From Hohaiivirga sp031546825 (lineage in GTDB: Bacteria; Pseudomonadota; Alphaproteobacteria; Rhizobiales; Beijerinckiaceae), in contig JAVBJU010000003.1 in NCBI GenBank assembly GCA_031546825.1, forward strand, positions 81,326-145,325: a DNA stretch of 64,000 bases, given 5' to 3'. The translations under genes were made by a program, and so were the position numbers. Positions 44,267 through 53,176 of the stretch are shown piece by piece. Every line of letters begins with the position of its first letter. The first letter of the stretch is position 1. The notes beneath the pieces are model-generated. The model was not told the DNA's origin. It saw only the letters and a list, made by a program, of their open reading frames with translations, and did not search any database.

Positions 44267-44731
44267 ATGCGGCGTTTTTGCGGAAATGGAAGGTCTTGGC
44301 TTTATTGCGCCATTGTCGGGATGAGCCTGACCGCTGGAATGGATACTGCGGCTCTTGCCGGGTCTTTTGAATTTGTGCCCGCGCCGCAGATCAACCTCAA
44401 TCGAGTCTATCGCATCGACAAGGCGACCGGCGAAGTCTCCGCCTGCCAATACGGGGCCGTCAAGGAAACCGAAGGTACCGTGGGTGTCACCTTGTGCTAT
44501 GTGACAGGTGAGGGTGCTGGTCCGCAACCCGCCGGGGAATACGGCTTGGTGGCCACGCGTCACGTCAATGACGGCGGTATTTTCCGGGTTAATTATCGCA
44601 CCGGACAAATGAATGTCTGCTACGTCTTCGCAGAAAAGGTGGTTTGCACACCGCCCGGTCTTGCCCCCGGAGAGGCGGCTCCCGGAGCGCCTGCAGGCAA
44701 GGGTGGTTCTGCCACGTCTTCTCCGCGATAG
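44267..44731 (+). CDS. Secreted protein of unknown function with a duplicated Cys motif
   Basis: A 154-aa exported protein. The signal peptide is MRRFCGNGRSWLYCAIVGMS and on to about residue 34. The mature part has two related units: RVYRIDKATGEVSACQYG followed by VTLCYV, and GIFRVNYRTGQMNVCYV followed by KVVCTPP. Each has an aromatic-Arg strand, TG turn and a Cys pair, suggesting a small beta fold with disulfides. The tail is Pro/Gly/Ala-rich. The ATG at 44267 has GGAG six bases upstream. It lies 100 bp before rpiA and is not of a family I can name. Confidence 0.72.
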   Translation: MRRFCGNGRSWLYCAIVGMSLTAGMDTAALAGSFEFVPAPQINLNRVYRIDKATGEVSACQYGAVKETEGTVGVTLCYVTGEGAGPQPAGEYGLVATRHVNDGGIFRVNYRTGQMNVCYVFAEKVVCTPPGLAPGEAAPGAPAGKGGSATSSPR

Positions 44732-44831
44732 ATCTGAAACGTATTGATCAAGCCCCACCTTGGAACTTCGTTCGGGTGGACGGCGTGTCTTGAAGCCGTT
44801 ATGCAAGGGCTTCGTGTACAGGAGAAGTAAC

Positions 44832-45530
44832 GTGGTTGCAGACAGCCTGAAACAAGCTGCGGCGGTGCGGGCGGCGGAACTGATCGAAGACGGCATGATT
44901 GTCGGTCTCGGCTCGGGGTCCACTGCCAAACTTTTCGTGTCTGCCCTGGCCGAACGCGTTCGCAACGGGTTGCGTATTGAAACCGTGGCCACCTCGGAAG
45001 ATACGCGTCAACAGGCAGAGCGCGAAGGCATCCGTGTTTCAACCCTTGATGTGCTTCCGGCCCTTGATGTGGTCATTGATGGCGCAGATGAGATTGATCG
45101 TTCGCTCCGGCTTATCAAGGGTGGAGGTGGTTGTCTCCTGTGGGAGAAGATCGTCGCCAGCGCCAGTCAGCGCAATATCATCATCGCCGATGGCTCGAAG
45201 CTGGTGGACGTGCTGGGGCGCTTTCCACTGCCGATTGAGGTCAATCGCTTCGGTCTCGAAACCACACGCCGTGCCGTTATCAATACATTCACCAAATGCG
45301 GGCTAGATGGTGCAATCACATTGCGGGCCAACCGCGATGGTCAAGTTTTCGTCACAGATGGCGGGCATGTGATTTTCGACGCCGCGTTAGGGGCCATCGG
45401 TGATCCGGACAAGCTGGCCTACCAGCTTAATCTGGTTCCCGGTGTTGTTGAAAACGGCCTGTTCATCAACCTTGCTACCGACGCCATTCTGGCGACCGAA
45501 AGCGGTCTGCTGGAATGGAGCCGGACATAA
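44832..45530 (+). CDS. rpiA: Ribose-5-phosphate isomerase A
   Basis: A 232-aa enzyme of the pentose phosphate pathway. Family signatures are MIVGLGSGSTAKLF (substrate-binding loop), DVVIDGADEIDRSLRLIKGGGG (catalytic Asp/Glu and phosphate loop), LLWEKIVASAS and VVENGLFINLA near the end. The GTG at 44832 has AGGAG nine bases upstream and gives the usual N-terminus. Length is standard. The DUF2059 gene follows after 38 bp. Confidence 0.95.
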   Translation: MVADSLKQAAAVRAAELIEDGMIVGLGSGSTAKLFVSALAERVRNGLRIETVATSEDTRQQAEREGIRVSTLDVLPALDVVIDGADEIDRSLRLIKGGGGCLLWEKIVASASQRNIIIADGSKLVDVLGRFPLPIEVNRFGLETTRRAVINTFTKCGLDGAITLRANRDGQVFVTDGGHVIFDAALGAIGDPDKLAYQLNLVPGVVENGLFINLATDAILATESGLLEWSRT

Positions 45531-45568
45531 AACACCTTCAGTCTTTGTTCTTTTTCGGAGTTTTTACA

Positions 45569-46138
45569 ATGCGCTTCACCACTTCGCTTGCAGCAGCCTC
45601 GCTTGCTCTCGCACTTCTGGCCGGTCCGGCTCTTGCGCAGCAGGGCGCTCCGCGCGGCCCGGCTGGTGCCCCGGGAGCTCCGGCTGCACCGGGCGCGGAG
45701 CAACGCATTCCGCTGAAGCCGGTTGCGCCAAGCCATCTGGCGATTGCCAAGGAAGTGGCCACCGCTTCTGGCGTCACCCGCTCATTTTCCGGGGTTGTCG
45801 ATCAGCTCAAGAGCCAGATCATGCAGATTACCGTGACCCGTCCCGAGTTGAAGGACGATCTTGAGCAAATCCTGACGGAGATGAAGCCGGAACTGGATCT
45901 GCAACAGCAGCAGTTCATCAATGCCGCGGGGCTGTCCTTCGCGAATTTCCTGAGCGAATCTGAACTGAAGGATATCGACGCGTTCTTCAAAACGCCAGCA
46001 GGCCTGAAATACGTGCAGGCACAGCCGCAGATCATGGACGCTTTCGTCAGCGAGTTCCAGAAGTGGAGCAATGGTCTGGCCGAATACGTCATGATCCGCA
46101 CCCGCGCCGAACTGACCAAGCGCGGCAAGAAGTTCTGA
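45569..46138 (+). CDS. DUF2059 secreted protein
   Basis: A 189-aa exported protein. The signal peptide (residues 1-23, ALAQQ) is followed by a low-complexity Gly/Pro/Ala stretch (GAPRGPAGAPGAPAAPG), then a helical DUF2059 domain that ends DAFFKTPAGLKYVQAQPQI. The rpiA-DUF2059-gor order is conserved in Hyphomicrobiales. The role is unknown. The CGGAG at 45556-45560 serves the ATG at 45569, and a terminator follows. Confidence 0.85.
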   Translation: MRFTTSLAAASLALALLAGPALAQQGAPRGPAGAPGAPAAPGAEQRIPLKPVAPSHLAIAKEVATASGVTRSFSGVVDQLKSQIMQITVTRPELKDDLEQILTEMKPELDLQQQQFINAAGLSFANFLSESELKDIDAFFKTPAGLKYVQAQPQIMDAFVSEFQKWSNGLAEYVMIRTRAELTKRGKKF

Positions 46139-46166
46139 GTGTTCTAACCATATTGGTTATGATGAT

Positions 46167-46192
46167 AAGCCCGGGGTTTCCTCGGGCTTTTT
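46167..46192 (+). terminator. Intrinsic terminator after the DUF2059 gene
   Basis: AAGCCCGGGG pairs with CTCGGGCTT (one G-U pair) around TTTC and is followed by a T tract. It separates the rpiA-DUF2059 unit from gor. Confidence 0.8.
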
Positions 46193-46294
46193 CATGGGAA
46201 TTGCAGCGCGGGTGAGCCGTGGCACACAGCGCCTGTCGCATTCTTTCCGGTAATGGGTAGAATGCTAGGCTGTAGCGGTCAGGTGGAGGAAGTG

Positions 46295-47647
46295 ATGGCG
46301 GGATATGATGTCGATCTGTTCGTAATCGGTGCAGGCTCGGGTGGTGTGCGTGCGGCGCGCATTGCTGCGGGGCACGGCGCAAGTGTCATGGTCGCCGAGG
46401 AGGATCGGGTAGGGGGCACCTGCGTCATTCGTGGCTGCGTTCCAAAAAAAATTCTCGTCATGGCCAGCCGCTATGCCGACGACCTGGAGGCCGCTGCCAG
46501 CTTTGGCTGGACCGTGGGCGCACGTTTTGACTGGCAGACGCTGATCCGCAACAAGGACACAGAAATTGCCCGCCTAGAAGGGCTGTACCGCACCAATCTC
46601 GAAAAGGCAGGCGTCACCATCGTCGCCAGCCGCGCCGTGGTCGAAGATGCCCAAACCGTTCGCATACTCACAACGGGTGCACGCATTCGCGCCGGGCGTA
46701 TCCTGATTGCCACCGGTGGCTACGCCGTGCGCGACGGGTTTCCGGGGGCGGAGCATGCCATCACCTCCAATGAAGCTTTCCATCTGGCGCAAGCGCCGAA
46801 AAGAATTTTGGTGATCGGCGGAGGCTATATCGCGCTGGAATTTGCTGGAATTTTTGCGCGTCTCGGCTCCGAAGTGACGTTGGTGCATCGCCGCGACAAA
46901 CTTTTGCGCGGGTTTGATGAGGATGTTCGCCTGGCTGTGACCGAATCTTATGAAAAGAGCGGTATTCGGCTGGCGTTGGAAAAGACAGTGAAGCGCCTCG
47001 ACAAAGTTGGGGCCAGGCTCGTTGCCACACTTTCCGATGGTTCCGAAATCGAGATCGATCAGGTGCTCAACGCCACCGGGCGCAAACCCAATACCGATGG
47101 CCTCGGGCTGCGGGAAGCTGGCGTTGCGCTTGATGATAACGGCGCGGTGGTGGTTGATGCGTTTTCACGCAGTTCAGTCCCGTCGATTTTCGCTGTGGGC
47201 GATGTGACGGGTCGGGCCAATCTCACGCCGGTGGCAATTCGCGAAGGTCATGCTTTCGCCGATACGGAGTTCGGTGGAAAGGAAGTAAAGGTCAATCATG
47301 CCTTGATCCCAACCGCCGTATTCTCGACGCCGGAGATTGGCACCGTCGGTCTCACCGAGGCGGATGCGCGCAAGACCCATGCTCATATAGATATCTACAT
47401 GACCTCGTTCCGCCCGATGCGTGCAGCTTTTTCCGGGCGCGACCAAAAGATGCTAATGAAGCTCATCGTCGATAAGGCCTCCGACAAGGTGCTCGGCGTC
47501 CACATCGTCGGGCCGGAAGCGGGCGAGATGATACAACTTGCCGGCGTGGCCATGACGATGGGTGCCACCAAAAGCGATTTCGACCGCACCATTGCTGTGC
47601 ATCCGACTGCCGCCGAGGAGCTCGTGACCATGCGCACGCCGGTGTGA
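46295..47647 (+). CDS. gor: Glutathione-disulfide reductase
   Basis: A 450-aa FAD enzyme that reduces oxidised glutathione with NADPH. The FAD motif VIGAGSGGVRAARIAA, the redox pair GGTCVIRGCVPKK, the NADPH motif VIGGGYIALEFAGIFARLG followed by the Arg-containing VHRRDKLLRGFDE, and the C-terminal HPTAAEELVTMR with the catalytic His are all present. The Arg residues after the second Gly motif favour NADPH. GGAGGA lies just before ATG 46295. Glutathione is also the cofactor of the gloA product in this window. Confidence 0.95.
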   Translation: MAGYDVDLFVIGAGSGGVRAARIAAGHGASVMVAEEDRVGGTCVIRGCVPKKILVMASRYADDLEAAASFGWTVGARFDWQTLIRNKDTEIARLEGLYRTNLEKAGVTIVASRAVVEDAQTVRILTTGARIRAGRILIATGGYAVRDGFPGAEHAITSNEAFHLAQAPKRILVIGGGYIALEFAGIFARLGSEVTLVHRRDKLLRGFDEDVRLAVTESYEKSGIRLALEKTVKRLDKVGARLVATLSDGSEIEIDQVLNATGRKPNTDGLGLREAGVALDDNGAVVVDAFSRSSVPSIFAVGDVTGRANLTPVAIREGHAFADTEFGGKEVKVNHALIPTAVFSTPEIGTVGLTEADARKTHAHIDIYMTSFRPMRAAFSGRDQKMLMKLIVDKASDKVLGVHIVGPEAGEMIQLAGVAMTMGATKSDFDRTIAVHPTAAEELVTMRTPV

Positions 47648-47771
47648 GTTGGAACCCTGCCGGTGGGTGCAATGACGCGCCGCCGGTAAAATCAACGATA
47701 TGATAATGAAATTGCGGCGAACGGGCTCGCAATATCTCGAAAATGTCCTTATATAGCCCATTCCCCTTCCA

Positions 47772-47794
47772 GCCCGTTCTGGCGGGCGTTTTTT
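47772..47794 (+). terminator. Hairpin with T tract just upstream of the DAHP synthase gene
   Basis: GCCCG (47772-47776) pairs with CGGGC (47783-47787), followed by GTTTTTT. It is 125 bp after gor and only 24 bp before the DAHP synthase start, so it may end gor transcripts or act on the DAHP synthase leader. Confidence 0.55.
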
Positions 47795-47817
47795 CGTGGA
47801 GGCGCAAGGAGAGCAAG

Positions 47818-49203
47818 ATGGCGAAGCGGTGGACCCCCGATAGCTGGAGAGCAAAGCCCGTTCAGCAGTTGCCGGAATTTCCGGACATGGATGCGTTGCG
47901 CAATGTTGAGGCTCAGCTCAAGGGATTTCCGCCGCTGGTGTTTGCCGGTGAAGCGCGCAAGCTGAAAAAGATTCTTGGTCGCGTGGCGACGGGTGATGCC
48001 TTCCTGCTCCAGGGTGGTGATTGCGCCGAGAGCTTCGTTGAACACTCCGCCGATAACATCCGCGATTTTTTCCGTCTGTTCTTGCAGATGGCGGTGGTGC
48101 TGACCTTTGCGGGTGGCTCGCCGGTGGTGAAGGTTGGGCGTGTTGCGGGCCAGTTTGCCAAGCCGCGCTCGGCCGCGACCGAAACCATTGATGGTGTCGA
48201 ACTGCCAAGCTACCGCGGTGATATTATCAGCGATATCGCCTTCACGCCCGAAGCACGCAAGCCCGATCCGCACCGCCAGTTAATGGCCTACCGCCAGTCG
48301 GCCGCTACCCTCAACCTGATCCGTGCCTTTGCCAATGGTGGCTATGCCAATCTGGAAAACGCGCATCGCTGGATGCTTGGCTTCGTCAAGGATAGCCCGC
48401 AAGCCTCACGCTATAATGAGCTTGCGCAGCGCATCACCGAAACCATAGAATTCATGCGCGCCATCGGTATCGACCCGGAAACCAACCCGGAAATGCGCTC
48501 AACCGATTTCTACACCAGTCATGAGGCTTTGCTTCTGGGCTATGAGGAGGCGATGACCCGCGTCGACTCGACTTCCGGCGACTGGTACTGCACCTCAGGC
48601 CATATGCTGTGGATCGGCGATCGCACCCGCCAGCTCGATCATGCCCATGTGGAATATATGAGCGGCATTCGTAATCCAATCGGCCTCAAATGCGGCCCGT
48701 CACTGACCGGTGATGAACTCATCCGCCTTATCGATATGCTCAACCCGGAAGACGAGCCCGGTCGCCTGACCCTGATCGCCCGCTTTGGCGCGGACAAGGT
48801 TGGCAACCATCTGCCGGAATTGGTGCGTCGTGTGAAAGCCGAAGGCCGCACTGTGGTTTGGTCTTGCGACCCGATGCACGGCAACACCGTGAAAGCCGCC
48901 TCTGGCTTCAAGACGCGCCCCTTCGACAGCATCATGGGTGAAGTGCGCTCGTTCTTCGAAATCCATCAGGCCGAAGGCACCCATGCGGGTGGCATTCACC
49001 TGGAGATGACCGGTAAAAACGTCACCGAATGCACGGGCGGCGCGCGTGCGCTTACCGACGCCGATCTGCATGACCGCTATCACACCTATTGCGACCCGCG
49101 TCTCAATTCCGACCAGGCGCTGGAGATGGCCTTCCTCACTGCTGAGTTGATCAAGAAGGAACGCGTAACACGCGGACCACGGATCCATGTGGCGGCGGAG
49201 TAA
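47818..49203 (+). CDS. aroG: Class II 3-deoxy-7-phosphoheptulonate (DAHP) synthase
   Basis: A 461-aa plant-like (type II) DAHP synthase, first enzyme of the shikimate pathway, joining phosphoenolpyruvate and erythrose 4-phosphate. Diagnostic segments are WTPDSWRAKPVQQLPEFPD, LLQGGDCAESF (metal-binding Cys), GRVAGQFAKPRS, WIGDRTRQLDHAHVEY, GIRNPIGLKCGPS and WSCDPMHGNT (metal-binding Asp/His). The ATG at 47818 has AAGGAGAG upstream. Rhizobial genomes call this gene aroG or aroF. It may be a transcript of its own, with a terminator on each side. Confidence 0.95.
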   Translation: MAKRWTPDSWRAKPVQQLPEFPDMDALRNVEAQLKGFPPLVFAGEARKLKKILGRVATGDAFLLQGGDCAESFVEHSADNIRDFFRLFLQMAVVLTFAGGSPVVKVGRVAGQFAKPRSAATETIDGVELPSYRGDIISDIAFTPEARKPDPHRQLMAYRQSAATLNLIRAFANGGYANLENAHRWMLGFVKDSPQASRYNELAQRITETIEFMRAIGIDPETNPEMRSTDFYTSHEALLLGYEEAMTRVDSTSGDWYCTSGHMLWIGDRTRQLDHAHVEYMSGIRNPIGLKCGPSLTGDELIRLIDMLNPEDEPGRLTLIARFGADKVGNHLPELVRRVKAEGRTVVWSCDPMHGNTVKAASGFKTRPFDSIMGEVRSFFEIHQAEGTHAGGIHLEMTGKNVTECTGGARALTDADLHDRYHTYCDPRLNSDQALEMAFLTAELIKKERVTRGPRIHVAAE

Positions 49204-49214
49204 TCGTTAAAAAG

Positions 49215-49239
49215 AAGGGGCGGATAAAACCGCCCCTTT
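49215..49239 (+). terminator. Intrinsic terminator after DAHP synthase
   Basis: AAGGGGCGG pairs with CCGCCCCTT around ATAAAA, followed by T-rich sequence (TTTCGATTTT). Confidence 0.85.
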
Positions 49240-49263
49240 CGATTTTCAGATATGACAGTAAAT

Positions 49264-49296
49264 GCTGCGAATGGCCGATATCCGACCATTCGCAGC
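49264..49296. repeat. 11-bp inverted repeat downstream of lpdA
   Basis: GCTGCGAATGG (49264-49274) and CCATTCGCAGC (49286-49296) are perfect complements around an 11-base loop. It lies 109 bp past the lpdA stop on the minus strand and may serve as its 3' end. There is no clear U tract. Confidence 0.5.
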
Positions 49297-49404
49297 GTCG
49301 CTCTGAAGTAAAGCCCGTTTAATATGAAACGCCCTTTACTCCAGATTCGGTTGCGCCGTGACGCTTTGCGCTTAACCGGCGATCCAATTGAAACACGCGT
49401 TGCC

Positions 49405-50826
49405 TCAATGGGCCTTTTCCAATGCAACCCGTTTATTCGGGATATGGATGGCGCGGTTTTCCACGGCAAGTGCGGCTTCGCGCACCGCTTCGGCCACGGT
49501 CGGATGCGCGTGGATGACGGAGATTACCTCATCAAGCGTTGCTTCTAGCCCGATGGCCAGGGCCGCCTCGGCAATGAGATCGGTCGCGCGTGGCCCGACG
49601 ATGTGGACGCCGAGGATTTCCTTGTGGCGCTTTTCGGCGATCACTTTAATCATCCCGCCCGCTCCGTCCATGATGAGGGAACGGCCATTGGCGGCAAGCG
49701 GGAACTTCCCGACCACGTAATCGAGCTTCCTCTCCTTCGCCTGTTCTTCGGTCAGACCGACACCGGCGAATTCGGGGCTGGTATAGACGCAGGCAGGGTT
49801 ACTGGCGGCGTCGAACACTGCGTGATGGCCCATGGCATTTTCAGCTGCGATCTCGCCCTGTACGGAAGCGACATGGGCGAGCAATATCTGGCCGTTGCAA
49901 TCGCCGATGGCATAAACGCCCTTGACGTTGGTCTGCATTTTTTCGTCGGCCTTGATCCAGCCGCGTTCCTGCGTCACGCCGATTTTATCGAGCTTGAGGC
50001 TTTCGTTGCAGTTTTTGCGACCGACCGAGATCAACACTTTTTCGCCGGCAAAATCTTGCTCAGAGCCATTGGGCATCTTCACCCGCACCAGTGCCTCGCG
50101 TCCGCTATCCTTGATGGAGAGCACTTTGGCGTTGGTATGAATGGCGATGTCGCGCGCCGCGAGATCGGTGCGTGCAATGCGCGCCAGTTCGCTGTCCATG
50201 GTCGGTAGAATTTCACCCATCATTTCGATGACTGAAACTTTCGCGCCGAGGGCATTGTAGAGCGAGGCCATTTCCATACCGATCACGCCGCCGCCAACGA
50301 TCACCAGCGTTTTCGGCACTTCGGTAAGCGCCAATGCGCCCGTGGAATCGATGCATTGTTTCGCTTCGATGCCGGGTATGGGGGGCATCATGGGCACTGA
50401 GCCCGTGGCGATAATGATTTTGTCGAAGGTGAGGGCTTCTTCGCCACTACTCTTACGAACAGCGAGCTTGTTGGCTGCCGTGAAGGAGGCTTCGCCTTCG
50501 ATCACCTTGATCTTGTTGGCTGCCATCAGGCCGCCGATGCCGCTCACCAGCTTCTTGACGATGCTGTCCTTATGGGCTTGCGCTTTGGTGAAGTCGAGCC
50601 TGACCTCGGCCATGACGCCGCAGGCCGCACCCTTTTTGGTTTCTTCATAAAGCTCGGCGGTATGGAGCAGAGCTTTGGTGGGAATGCACCCGACATTGAG
50701 ACAGGTTCCGCCGAGCTTCCCGCGTTCGATCAGGGTTACGTCGGCTCCGAGCTGTGCGGCGCGGATCGCCGCGACATAACCGCCGGGTCCGCCGCCGATC
50801 ACCGCGATTCTGGTTTTTTCAGACAC
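49405..50826 (-). CDS. lpdA: Dihydrolipoamide dehydrogenase (E3)
   Basis: A 473-aa flavoprotein that reoxidises lipoyl groups with NAD. The FAD motif VIGGGPGGYVAAIRAAQLG, redox pair GGTCLNVGCIPTK, NAD motif VIVGGGVIGMEMASLYNALGAKV with a following Glu, and C-terminal HAHPTVAEAVREAAL are all present. The GTG at 50826 has AGGAGAAT upstream. It is the last gene of the E1-E2-E3 set, but a hairpin with a U tract lies between the E2 gene and it, so it may be expressed at a lower level. Confidence 0.95.
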   Translation of the reverse strand: MSEKTRIAVIGGGPGGYVAAIRAAQLGADVTLIERGKLGGTCLNVGCIPTKALLHTAELYEETKKGAACGVMAEVRLDFTKAQAHKDSIVKKLVSGIGGLMAANKIKVIEGEASFTAANKLAVRKSSGEEALTFDKIIIATGSVPMMPPIPGIEAKQCIDSTGALALTEVPKTLVIVGGGVIGMEMASLYNALGAKVSVIEMMGEILPTMDSELARIARTDLAARDIAIHTNAKVLSIKDSGREALVRVKMPNGSEQDFAGEKVLISVGRKNCNESLKLDKIGVTQERGWIKADEKMQTNVKGVYAIGDCNGQILLAHVASVQGEIAAENAMGHHAVFDAASNPACVYTSPEFAGVGLTEEQAKERKLDYVVGKFPLAANGRSLIMDGAGGMIKVIAEKRHKEILGVHIVGPRATDLIAEAALAIGLEATLDEVISVIHAHPTVAEAVREAALAVENRAIHIPNKRVALEKAH

Positions 50827-50864
50827 GAATATTCTCCTGCCCCTGGGGGCAAACAGGTTGTCGT

Positions 50865-50896
50865 AAAAAGCCCCGCCACATGGAACGCGGCGGGGC
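50865..50896 (-). terminator. Intercistronic terminator between the E2 and E3 genes
   Basis: On the minus strand GCCCCGCC pairs perfectly with GGCGGGGC (arms 50889-50896 and 50870-50877), followed by TTTTT. It lies 9 bp after the E2 stop and 39 bp before the E3 start. Confidence 0.75.
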
Positions 50897-50904
50897 ACGG
50901 TCGA

Positions 50905-52152
50905 TCAGAGGACGATGTCCATTGGCTCTTCCAGGAGGCCCTTGACGGCCTGCTGGAATTTTGCCGCTGCCGCGCCGTCGAGCAGACGGTGGTCGTAGGT
51001 CATGGAGATACGCATGATCTTACGCACAACCGGTTGCCCATCGGCGAGCGCCAGTTCGTCTTCAATGGAACAGATGCCGAGAATGGCGGCGTCCGGCTGG
51101 TTGATGATCGGCGTGAACGATTCGACGCCAAACATACCCAGATTGGATACAGAGAACGTTGATCCCTGATATTCATGGGCTTCCAGTCGGTTGTCGCGCG
51201 CCCGCTCCGCGAGGTCTCGCGCTGCCGCGGCGACGGCTTCAAGGCTCATCTTGTCGGCATTGCGGATCACCGGAACGATCAACCCGCCATCCAACGCCAC
51301 CGCCATGCCGAGATTGACCTCGTCGTGGTGAATGATGTCGGTGCCGTCGATGCTAACGAGGACGTTGCGATGCACCGACAGCGCCTTGGCCACCGCCTTC
51401 AGCACCAGATCATTGATCGAGAACCGTGTCTCGCGCTTCGCATTGATTTTCTGGCGGAAGGCGAGGAGATCGGTAACGTCGATCTTCATCGTCTGGGTCA
51501 CAACCGGAATCTCGCTATGCGACTTGAACATGCGCTCCGACACCACCTTGCGCATGGAAGTCATGCGCTCACGGCGACCACCTGTCGCAGCAACGGGGGC
51601 TCCCGCTGCAGCGGCGGAAGCCCCCTGGGGAGAAGATGCCGCCGCTTGGATCGCCGCCAGGATATCCTTGCGGGTGATACGGCCGCCCGCGCCGGTGCCG
51701 GGAATATTTCCGTAATCGACGCGGTGCTCTCCGGCAATTTTCTTCGCCAGCGGTGAAATGCGGATGCGTCCGCTTTCGGTTTTTGCGGCAATGCCAGCGG
51801 AAGGTGCAGGTGCGGCGGCAACAGCCGAAACAGCCGCGACAGGGGCACTTGCAACGACCGGATCGGATTTCGCCGCAGCGGCGGCGGGGGCCGCCACAGC
51901 TTCGACCTTCTCGCCCGGTGCGCCGATGACGCACAGGAGCCCCTGAACCGGAACTTCAGCGCCGACATCGGCAATGATGGCGAGGAGCGTGCCTTCGGCC
52001 TCGCTCTCCAATTCGGTGGTGATCTTGTCGGTTTCGATATCGGCGATGGGTTCGCCCTTCTTGATTTCGTCACCGATTTTCTTGTGCCAGGCGGCGACGG
52101 TGCCTTCCGTCATCGTCAGCCCCAACTGGGGCATCTTGATCTCTATGGCCAT
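50905..52152 (-). CDS. acoC: Dihydrolipoamide acyltransferase (E2), AcoC-like
   Basis: A 415-aa E2 subunit. One lipoyl domain carries the lipoylated Lys in IETDKITTELESEAEG (K43), then an Ala/Pro-rich linker. The subunit-binding domain is RISPLAKKIAGEH (about residues 131-165). The catalytic domain ends with SMTYDHRLLDGAAAAKF, holding the active His and Asp. It takes the acyl group made by the E1 pair to CoA. The gene starts 4 bp after acoB. The single lipoyl domain and operon context favour acetoin dehydrogenase over pyruvate dehydrogenase, but the acyl group is not determined by sequence. Confidence 0.9.
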   Translation of the reverse strand: MAIEIKMPQLGLTMTEGTVAAWHKKIGDEIKKGEPIADIETDKITTELESEAEGTLLAIIADVGAEVPVQGLLCVIGAPGEKVEAVAAPAAAAAKSDPVVASAPVAAVSAVAAAPAPSAGIAAKTESGRIRISPLAKKIAGEHRVDYGNIPGTGAGGRITRKDILAAIQAAASSPQGASAAAAGAPVAATGGRRERMTSMRKVVSERMFKSHSEIPVVTQTMKIDVTDLLAFRQKINAKRETRFSINDLVLKAVAKALSVHRNVLVSIDGTDIIHHDEVNLGMAVALDGGLIVPVIRNADKMSLEAVAAAARDLAERARDNRLEAHEYQGSTFSVSNLGMFGVESFTPIINQPDAAILGICSIEDELALADGQPVVRKIMRISMTYDHRLLDGAAAAKFQQAVKGLLEEPMDIVL

Positions 52153-52156
52153 GATC

Positions 52157-53176
52157 TCATGCCTCCTGGAGCGCGTTGGCGCTGCTGGCCGCGGTTCCGC
52201 TGCGGTTGAGCGCTTTCTTCACCCCTTCGATAATATCCTCGACATGGGGGAATACGGCGTCTTCCAGCGGCGGGCTGAACGGCGATACGACGTTGAGACC
52301 GGCAATACGCAGCACCGGAGCGTCGAGTTCATCGAAGAGCTCTTCGGTGATCTGAGCCGAAAGCTCGGCCCCGATCCCACCGCGTTTGACGCCTTCTTCA
52401 ACCACGGCCACGGCATGGGTCTTCTCGACAGAGGCGCGGATGGTGTCCCAATCAAGGGGAACCAGTGTGCGCAGGTCGATCACTTCCGCTTCAATACCGA
52501 TCTTTGCCAGCTCTTCAGCCGCTTCGAGCGCGAAGAACACCTGGCGCGACCAGGTGAGGATGGTGATATCGCGGCCTTCGCGTTTGACCGCGGCCACACC
52601 GAGCGGAATTTCCGGCAAGTCGTCGGGAACCTCGTCCTTCATGGCGTAGAGCAGCTTGTGCTCAAGGAAGATCACCGGATCATCGTCGCGGATGGCCGAC
52701 TTGATGAGCGCCTTGGCATCGGCCGCGCTCGACGGGCATACCACCTTCAGGCCGGGGATATGGGTGAAGAGGGCTTCGAGGCATTGGGAATGCTGGCCGG
52801 CGTTGCGCCGTCCGGCCCCCATGGGAGCACGCAACACCATCGGGATCGTCACCTGACCGCCGGTCATGTAGCGCATCTTGGCGGCCTGGTTCATGACGGG
52901 GTCGAGGGCAACGCTGATGAAGTCGTTGTACATCAGTTCGACGACGGGCCGAAGACCGCGCATCGCCGCGCCAACAGCCATTCCGGTAAATCCCGATTCG
53001 GCAATTGGTGTTTCGATGACCCGGTTGGGGCCGAATTCATCAAGGAAGCCCAGGGTGATGGCAAAGGGATTGCCCATCACACCGAGATCTTCACCGATCA
53101 TGATGACGTTTTCATCGCGCTGCATTTCTTCGCGCATGCCTTCACGGATGGCCTGGCTGACACTTTGTCTGCTCAT
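52157..53176 (-). CDS. acoB: TPP-dependent dehydrogenase E1 beta subunit, AcoB-like
   Basis: A 339-aa beta subunit. Typical segments are REGMREEMQRDENVIMIGED, RVIETPIAESGFTGMAVGAAMRGLRP, RAPMGAGRRNAGQHSQ (contains the active-site His region) and KVVCPSSAADAKALIKSAI. It forms a heterotetramer with the alpha subunit. Its start overlaps the acoA stop by 4 bp (ATGA), so the two subunits are made in equal amounts. Family members act on pyruvate, branched keto acids or acetoin; the context with two SDR genes and no other PDH genes favours an acetoin-like substrate. Confidence 0.9.
   Translation of the reverse strand: MSRQSVSQAIREGMREEMQRDENVIMIGEDLGVMGNPFAITLGFLDEFGPNRVIETPIAESGFTGMAVGAAMRGLRPVVELMYNDFISVALDPVMNQAAKMRYMTGGQVTIPMVLRAPMGAGRRNAGQHSQCLEALFTHIPGLKVVCPSSAADAKALIKSAIRDDDPVIFLEHKLLYAMKDEVPDDLPEIPLGVAAVKREGRDITILTWSRQVFFALEAAEELAKIGIEAEVIDLRTLVPLDWDTIRASVEKTHAVAVVEEGVKRGGIGAELSAQITEELFDELDAPVLRIAGLNVVSPFSPPLEDAVFPHVEDIIEGVKKALNRSGTAASSANALQEA

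Noticed and set aside
47699..47758. Leader peptide for attenuation upstream of DAHP synthase
   Set aside because: An 18-codon frame exists, but it has a single Tyr and no run of Phe, Tyr or Trp codons, and no alternative hairpins.
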